Shown here piece after piece: positions 56,821 to 64,000 of a DNA stretch of 64,000 bases (within the stretch, counting starts at the first letter, position 1; each line of letters starts with the position of its first letter). The DNA is taken from contig JAJEKV010000020.1 in the NCBI GenBank assembly GCA_021234155.1, positions 7,610,563-7,674,562 on the forward strand. The letters run 5' to 3'. This DNA is from Isoetes taiwanensis. Taxonomy: Eukaryota > Streptophyta > Lycopodiopsida > Isoetales > Isoetaceae. The notes below the pieces were generated by a model. The model saw only the letters and a list, made by a program, of their open reading frames with translations, made no database searches and was not told the DNA's origin. A program made the position numbers and the translations under genes.

Positions 56821-58995
56821 GGTTTGCTTCACTCTAATCTTTAGCCAAACCTTATCTCCTATCTGGAGATCTAAGCTTGTCGGTGAGGCTTTTTTGTCGA
56901 CTCGTAACTGTTAGGAGGTAATCCATCACTTCTTCCACTCCCGATGCCCAGTGGAGGAGGAAAGGGCTGTACTAACTCCTGTATATCTGTGAGAAGTTCC
57001 CGAGGGACTTCTACCTTTCACACGAGATTGTGCCAAGTATCTAGCGTGAGGCACTGTTAGCCATAATTTATCATAAGGGACATTCTTTGAAGACTCATAT
57101 TTGATACTATTGTATGCAAACTCAACTAGATGAATATAATCACCCCATTTAGACTTCTTATTCCATTTATAATTTCCATAACATATCTTCCAAAATCCTA
57201 TTTGTACACTGGATCTGTCTCATCTGAGGATGATAGACTGTGCTCGTCCAAAGCTTCATCTCAATAGTGTTGAAGAAATCCTTCTAAAAAGCGCTTAAAA
57301 ACTTCGGGTTGCAATATGATATTATTGTTCTAGGCATACCATATAGCCTAATATTTTTCTTGTGAACAATATGGAGTTATCCAAACGCCGTGTATGTTGT
57401 TATGTGTGGCTGGAAATGTGCCATTTTAGACAACTTGTCCACTACCAACATTAAGGCATCATGGCCTTTAGGTATTTTGGGAAATCCCATGATGATCCAT
57501 AGAAACGACCTTTCACTTAGCATCAAAGACTTCTGAGGGCTCTAACAAACTTAGAATTCGAAGTTGTTTAGCCTTCATCTGCCAACACAACTAACATTGT
57601 CAAATGTAATTGTCGATGTCCTTCTTCATGCCCGACCAAAAGTAACTACTTTTTACCTTGAGGTAAGCTTTAATTAGACATGTGTGGCCAGCTATTGGGC
57701 TATTATGCATATCATGGAGGATTAATTTTTCTATTCCCGATACTTCTAGAATGCAAAGATTTTCTTATAATATAAAAAATTGGCTTTCTTTTAATACTTC
57801 TTATGCGTTTCTCTTTTCTTGTCAGTCCTTGCTTCTTTGTAAAGACTAACCCATACATCTTTGAACTCTTTGCTTGTGGCTAGAGCTTCTTCTATGTTCT
57901 TGCCAAACTTGCTAGTCAAGATCGAAATGGCCCTACAGTGCACTCTCGTTTCAAAGGCCATCAAGAAAGTGTGTCGGCGGCCACACTTAATTTACCTGGC
58001 GCGTAAACAATCTCGAAGTCATACTCTCTAAGAAATCCCATCCAATACCTTTGCTTTAAATTGAAGGATGATTGCATAAAGATGTATTGGAGGTTTTGGT
58101 GGTCCGTATCCAACCGAAATCGTCCACCTTGCAAAGAATGCTTCCATATGTCCAAAGCTCTTACGACTGCTAGAAGTTTATGATCATAGATTGGATAACG
58201 TTACTTGGCGTTGTTCATAATCTTGGAGTCGTATGCCAATACTCTTCCTTCTTGTATGAGGAGTCTTGCAGTTGCAGCTTGCTTGCATCCATTGCCACGA
58301 GCTTGTCCTTGTTCGGGTCTGGTAGTGTAAGCGTTGGCTTTGTAGTCAAAGCTTCTTTGAGCTTCTCAAAAGAAGCTAGAACATTCTTTGCCAATGTGCA
58401 ACCCAATCTTTTACTTTTTTATGCTTTGTGAGATCCGATAAAGGTGTTGTCCACTTAGCAAAAGCTTTTCAAAATTTCTATCGTAACCCGCAAGATCTAA
58501 GAAGCTGCTCACTTCAGAGATGTTCTTCATTGTTGGCCAATTAACTATAGCTTTAGTCTTTGCTCGATCAGTGGAGATTATCTCCGCTGTGAATTCAAGA
58601 GCTTAGCATAGAGTCGATATCATCTCAGCTTTTCTGATACTCTGCTCAAATGGCCCAGATGCTCTTCCATGGACTTGTTGTAGATTAGAATGTCATCAAA
58701 GAAGATGATGACAAACTCGTCCAAAAAGCCTCTGAAGACGTCATTCATCAGATGCATAAATGTTGCGGGGGCGTTTGATAGACTAGAAGGCATCATTTTA
58801 AATTCATTGTTGCCATACTGCATCCTAAAGGCAGTCTTGTAAATGTCTGCCTCTTTCATTCTGATTTGATGATATCCAGATCTTAGATGAATCTTGAAGA
58901 AGATTTTGCTCCTAGAGGTGGTCCATTAAGTTGTTTGCTCTTGGTACTACTTGTTCTTTATCGTTTGCTCGCTAAATTGACGATAGTCGATGCAC
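56820..58995 (-). mobile_element. Ty3/gypsy retrotransposon pol fragment
   Basis: Minus order: reverse transcriptase (KDGSLRMCIDYRQ at 58985, SGYHQIRMKEADIYKTAF, PSSLSNAPATF, FFDDILIYNKS), RNase H region (LTLPDPNKDKLVAMDASKLQ, then HKLLAVVRALDIWKHSLQGG, RFRLDTDHQNLQYI and DFEIVYAPGKLSVAADTLS), and integrase remnants from 57600 to 57000 (KMAHFQPHITTYTA, YHPQMRQIQCTNR). Stops and frameshifts occur throughout, and no LTRs were recognised. Its upstream part is cut off by LINE B. Confidence 0.88.
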
Positions 58996-61900
58996 ATTCT
59001 TAGACTTCCATCTTTTTTCTTGTGCTCGTGGTTAGGGGCGGCAACATTGAGCTTAACATAAAATCTACTGATGCTTCCAATCTTATCCAATCTCTGTTGT
59101 AGTTCCATCCAAACTTATGATGGTGAGCTAAGGCCATGAGGGCCACCTCTTGATTAAAGAAATTCCTTATCATAGTTGTACATACTGTCAAACCACCAAG
59201 AGCAACTCCACACCATTGCTTCCATATGCACCAAAGTGCTATATTGATAAGTGAGACTTGAATAATATCTCTACTCGTATTTGCTAGAATGGCTGGCCAT
59301 GGTAACTGATGTATTTCCAGCCCAATGATTGGACTAACCCATCCCCAGAAGCCACCTATATATGGACAAAAGAATAGGTGATCCATTGTCTCAGAAGCAC
59401 CACAACCCAATGGACAATGGTCATGGTGCACGATTCCCCTATTCATTAGCCATGTCATACTACTTATCCCTTCATGAAGGGAAGCCCAACGAAAGAATTG
59501 TATCTTCCTAGAGCATACAGAAGTCCAAGAATTGGTCAGTAGCACCTTGGTCTCATCCTGGTATAGCCCCAACTTATCGGCAGCCTTTATTGAGGATGGT
59601 GACATCAGTAAACCCTAAATTGTTCTAACTTTATAGCCTCTTTCACCCCGCACTGCCACTTTTCTGCATCTCCTACAGTCCCTGAGAGCATACTAACATT
59701 TGCTATAATCACTCTAAAAATTCTCCTATCTCCTTCCCCAACACCTTGCAACATAACTTTAAACCTAGTCCAGGAAATCCAACGGTCATTTTCCCATAAA
59801 TGTTCAACTCTCTAGTTATCCCTGCTTCACGCCATCGCATAAAGAGTCGTGGATGAACCAATGCCAATGGAAGTAGATCTCTATCCCATATATATGTATC
59901 CCAAAATAAACTCAAACCACTAGCCTCCAGTGGGTTTTCTGTTAAACTGAAAAGATCTTGTACTTCCTGCCAGGTTCCCAATATCTTGTGGGTTCCTGCC
60001 AGGTTCTCAGGGAAGTGCCTGAGCCCATTTTAAACTTGTAGAAATAAGATGCATTCTCATCCCTAGGAATAGATAGTCTACCTTTTATCTTACCTTGCTT
60101 AAGCCAATAACGTATAAGCTCCAAGACGGGGGATGTTTCTTGATTGAATGGCCCTCCATACAAATTTTGCTGCTAAAGCTCTCCCTTGGGTCAATGAGTC
60201 TTTAGAAGCTAACCCACCTTCCTTCCTATCCCGACACATTTATGACCATGCAAGTTGAGTTATTTAGCCCCATATAAACCTACGTATGATGACTAAAATC
60301 TGATCATATATATACTTTTGGGCCACTATTGACGAAGAATAGTAAATGTGAGTGGCATCAAGGATAGCATTTGCAACTGTCACCCATCCCATGGTTGAGA
60401 GAGATTTACAGGACCAGAGATTAACCTTTTTACGGATCCTTTCCACTATCGGTGCCCATAGCCCCTTCAAATTCTCTGCTAAATGTAATGGCATTCTCAA
60501 AAGTTGAACAGTCTCTAAGGAAGCTACTACTTGACAGTTCCAAGCCTTAATCCCTGTATCTACTTCACAGTCAAATGGCCAAATAATTGCACATTTAGCA
60601 TGGTTTAATCCAATCCCTGATATTGAGTAGAAGGAATTCAAAATGTCTCGATATGCTAAGAAACTTCCATCATCGTACCTCAAGAAGATAAACGTATCAT
60701 CTGCATACTGCATAATCAACAACTTCTGATTTGAAAGCGGAAGAAGCAACCCGTTAAGCATTCCCATAGCCATCATTTCCTTCATCATACAAGTTAAGAG
60801 GTTTGCCATAATTAGGAATAGATATGGAGCAAGAGGCACCCTTGTCTAATACGCTTCCTTAGCTCGAAAAGTCCAGATGGCTGATCATCTACTAAAACAG
60901 ACGCAGATGCCATCTTATTCAGGCCCATAACTAAATTGATAAAGTCTACTTCAAACCCCATATGAGCCATTACCTCTCTTAGCCCACACCACCTAAGTGT
61001 GTCATAAGCTCTACGGAAATCAAGCTTGAGCATAACACATTTATGATGAGAAGACTTACCCCAATAGAGCCCCTCTCTAGCTCAAAATAATTGTCCAGGA
61101 TGTTCCTTCCGGGTAAGAATGCTGATTGTTCACAACCAATTACTCGAGCCAAGATGGCTTAATATGGATAGCTATAACCTTCATGATTACTTTATATAAA
61201 AAATTCGTGAGTGGTGTCGGTCTCCATTCATTAAGGACCTGAGGTCTACTCACCTTTGGCACCAATGATATAAATCCAGTTGCCAAGGCTGGGTGAAGGT
61301 ATTTTACAGCCCAAACCTTTTGACTGTTTTAAAGAAGAAGATCCCAAAATATCCCAAAATTCCATATAGAACTCTGGTGGGAAGCCATCTAAACCTGGAG
61401 ATTTTCCAGAGGCTAGAGAACATAGGGCCTTATAGATTTCTATATCTCCTGGTACCTGAAGGAGTGATCTATTGCCACTACTGTTTATTGACGGAACTCT
61501 GCTAAGAGAGGGTAACCATAAAGAGCATTGAGTAGAGTAGTCATTCGGAAGAGGATCTTCCTTAAAGAACCCCTCATAGCTATGTCTAAAGAATGATTTG
61601 ATTTCAACCTCCTCTTCAAGAACTTGTTGCTGATCATCTATAACCGAGGTAATACTATTATCTGCCAACCTAGCCCCTGCCATTCTAAACAAACATTTGG
61701 AGCTTTCATGTCCGCATACCATTTTGTTTTAGATCTCACCACTGCCCATTGAGCTTCCTCCTCCTCCACTACTTTGACTCTAATAGTCAGTTCATCCTCA
61801 AGTGTTTGATGGGAACTATTGAACGAACCTGACATTAAATCATGCTTAACCTTCCGAATTTGATCATAGAGGTCAACCTTAAATCTGCGGAACTCTCTGG

Positions 61901-62477
61901 CCCATTCTCTACCCCATTTTTTTTATCCATTCCTTCACTACAACAAATTTTTGGACCCATGCTTTCATACTAGGGAGCTCATCCTCCCTTGATTGTGCCC
62001 AAACAAACTTTCTAAAGGGATTACAAAACGCATCCTTACCAAGGAGACCCGTATTGAATTTAAAGGGGATGTTGCCTCCACCTCTAACAGTAGGAAGATT
62101 TTCAAACTCTATCTTTTGTGGCACATGGTCTGACTGAGAGAAGGACAAGTCTCCTTCCACAAAGCACATGTCCATAAAAGAAGCCGATTTATTGGCCAGA
62201 TAGAATCTATCCAGGAGACAATAGACTCGATCAGCACCACTTTGATTGTTTGACTATGAATATGGTGTATTTGATGGTGGAAGCAGGACAAATCCACAAT
62301 TATTAAAGAAAGAATCCCATGCCACCCGTTCTTCCCCTAAAAGATTCCTGTGTAATCCAATCTTTTGATCCCAGACATCTGTCATATTGAGGTCACCTCC
62401 CTAGAACCCTATTGTCTACTAGTTGATGGAGCAACCATTTTTTAATGTCTCTCCAGAGCATCGCTCTCTCTGTCGGC
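58996..62477 (-). mobile_element. LINE B (L1-type), decayed
   Basis: Minus order: partial endonuclease (GGDLNMTDVWDQKIGL near 62395, ADRVYCLLDRFYL, SQSDHVPQKIEF), reverse transcriptase (ASGKSPGLDGFPPEFYMEFW near 61400, LKLDFRRAYDTLRW, RKRIRQGCLL, MQYADDTFIFL with YADD at about 60715), and the terminal zinc-binding region (HCPLGCGASETMDHLFFCPY, 59430-59370). It is truncated within the endonuclease at about 62477, where copia sequence starts, and joins gypsy sequence at about 59000. It has several frameshifts, and no poly(A) or target duplication is evident at these edges. Confidence 0.88.
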
Positions 62478-63955
62478 ACTATTTTGCAAGAACAAGGGAA
62501 TAAAAAGGCAACTCACACGCAGATATTCACCTCAGCAGAATGGTAACAGAACGAAAAAATAGGACAATTTTGAATGCTGTAAGAAGCATGTTAAAATATC
62601 CTCTCTTACCAAATTTTCTTTGGGATGAGGCTGTAAGGACATCAGTATTTGTACAAAATATTCTACCTTCTAGTAGCATTAATGGTGCTATACCTGAGAT
62701 GTTGTGGTCTGGGAAAATCCCATCTTATGACAGGCTGAAATCATATGGTTGTTTGGCCTTTGCACATATTCCAGACGAGCTAAGGAGTAGGTTGGAGGAC
62801 AAGGCACTAATTGCATATTTAGTAGGGTATGATGAGCAATCTAAAGCTTACAGATTATTTGAATTTGGCAAAAGAAGAATTATTATTAGTAGAGATGTCT
62901 TATTTGATAAAAATCAGTTCTACAAAGTCATACCTAATGTTAATGACACTGGCTCTAAGGTTGAGTGTAAACTTGCAGAAACAAGACAAGAAGTTGAAGA
63001 AACAAAAGATACTAACACTTGGGATAGTGCAGATGATGATGATAATGATAATATACATGTGCATGGGCAACAAGAGCATAGACACAATGAACAAGATTAG
63101 CCGACAACAGTAAACAGACAAATTGTTGTAGAAGAGCAATTAAGGAGGAAAAGAAGAACGGAAGGAGAAAGATTACAAGCAGAATCTGAAGTAGACCCAA
63201 CTATTCATGGACGAGATGAGCATGGAAGGAATAAGAGAATTCAAGAAAAAAAGGTGAGATAAATGTTTTATTTGAAGTCTTGATGCATTTAGATTCTAAA
63301 GTTCCTAAAAACTATAATGAGGCTATGATGGCACCTGATAAAATGTGTTCGTTTCAAGCCATGCAAGAAGAGATGAGCTCTTTTAAGAGAACAGACACAT
63401 TTGAGATAGTAGATACACCAAAAGAGAAAAATGTTGCGGGTAACAAATGGATATTTAAGTTGAAGACAAGATCTGATGGCAAAACACCTAAGTACAAGGC
63501 TCGTTTGGTTGCACAAGGATTTTCTCAAAAGAAAGGGCAGGACTATGAAGATGCATTCTCTCCACTTGTCAAAATAAACAGTTTGAGAATGCTTTTGGCC
63601 ATAGCAAATGCATGTGATCTGGAGATACATCATATGGATATCAATACATCATTGTTAAATGCTAAGTTGGAAGAAGAAATTTTTATGAAACAACCTCCAG
63701 GCTTTGAAGAAGGAACAAACAAGGTATGGAAATTAAAAAGGGTCATTTATGGACTTAAAAATCACCTAGAATTTGGTATAAATGCATGGATAATTATCTA
63801 AGGGAACAAGGATTTATCAAACTTAACAATGATGGAAATCTGTACAAGTTACAGCTTGGAAACGAGTGGTGCATAATAACACTCTATGTCGATGACAACA
63901 TAATGATATCTAAGGGAGTTAAGGTGTTGCAACATTGCAAGAACATTCTGAATTC
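62478..63955 (+). mobile_element. Ty1/copia retrotransposon pol fragment
   Basis: Integrase end: ALFCKNKGIKRQL and YSPQQNG, a frame change, then ERKNRTILNAVRSMLKYPLL (62540-63100), GSGK-type linker SGKIPSYDRLKSYGCLAFAH and an acidic Asp/Asn-rich region. Reverse transcriptase: KWIFKLKTRSDGKTPKYKAR, LVAQGFSQKKGQDYEDAFSP, EIHHMDINTSLLNAKLEEEI (63280-63801), a frame change, then ITLYVDDNIMIS with the YVDD catalytic motif (63881-63915). It ends near 63955. Only the middle of pol is present in this window, without LTRs. Confidence 0.92.
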
Positions 63956-64000
63956 CCCCCAATTACGGGCAGGACCCGTGAGGTTACTGATAGCAAGTCT

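Noticed and set aside
1..64000. Plastid or mitochondrial DNA insertions, tRNA or rRNA genes
   Set aside because: None was recognised by reading. The tRNA-like match at 961 is the LTR element's primer-binding site.

Overview
The window looks like nuclear DNA of a land plant with a large, transposon-rich genome. Evidence: a seven-exon gene for the plastid Holliday-junction resolvase MOC1, a plant receptor-like cytoplasmic kinase with plant-style introns, long introns, and layered insertions of Helitron, TIR, LTR and LINE elements. A seed-free plant (fern-like) is my guess; it rests partly on a small gene that may encode a sperm-cilium protein, and this is weak inference. No rRNA, tRNA, CRISPR or bacterial-type operon was seen.

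Layout. 1-740: plain flank. 741-3359: a non-autonomous LTR retrotransposon with 220/223-bp LTRs, GGGGC target duplication, primer-binding site and polypurine tract, carrying a 169-aa ORF with two SUMO-interaction-like motifs. 3360-7220: repeats and non-coding sequence. 7224-11475: a four-exon gene for a 175-aa protein of unrecognised family. 12958-38000: one Helitron on the minus strand, with recognisable 5' TC end, 3' hairpin plus CTAG, and A/T host flanks. It carries a decayed Rep-helicase gene (25981-32931) and was itself invaded by a 12.2-kb TIR element (13576-25797), a 2.2-kb repeat block inside the helicase (about 26645-28858) and a Mutator-type foldback MITE (37274-37437). The Helitron 5' end and its flank are tandemly duplicated (37923-38666).

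The 12.2-kb TIR element is the most unusual object. Its right third encodes a broken transposase-like protein (GHTHDDID signature) on the + strand. Its left two thirds hold a minus-strand FCP1/NIF-type HAD phosphatase-like gene remnant, 17 copies of a CGACT/AGTCG palindrome, and a field of repeats sharing a CTTCGCAATATTCG core.

38667-42480 is non-coding. 42485-44540 (minus) is MOC1. 46121-47998 (+) is the kinase. 48000-53450 is mostly anonymous. 53450-64000 is a retroelement graveyard: LINE A with a nested, 5'-truncated LINE C (11-bp target duplication), a gypsy pol, LINE B, and a copia integrase/reverse transcriptase that runs to near the right edge.

A caution on base accuracy: the two LTRs differ only at four places, all where one copy has CG and the other CA, CTG or CAG, with length changes. 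The primer-binding site also seems to have lost two bases at a CAG. CWG-context consensus errors could explain some frameshifts, and some of the CG richness of the palindromes, in the transposon blocks.
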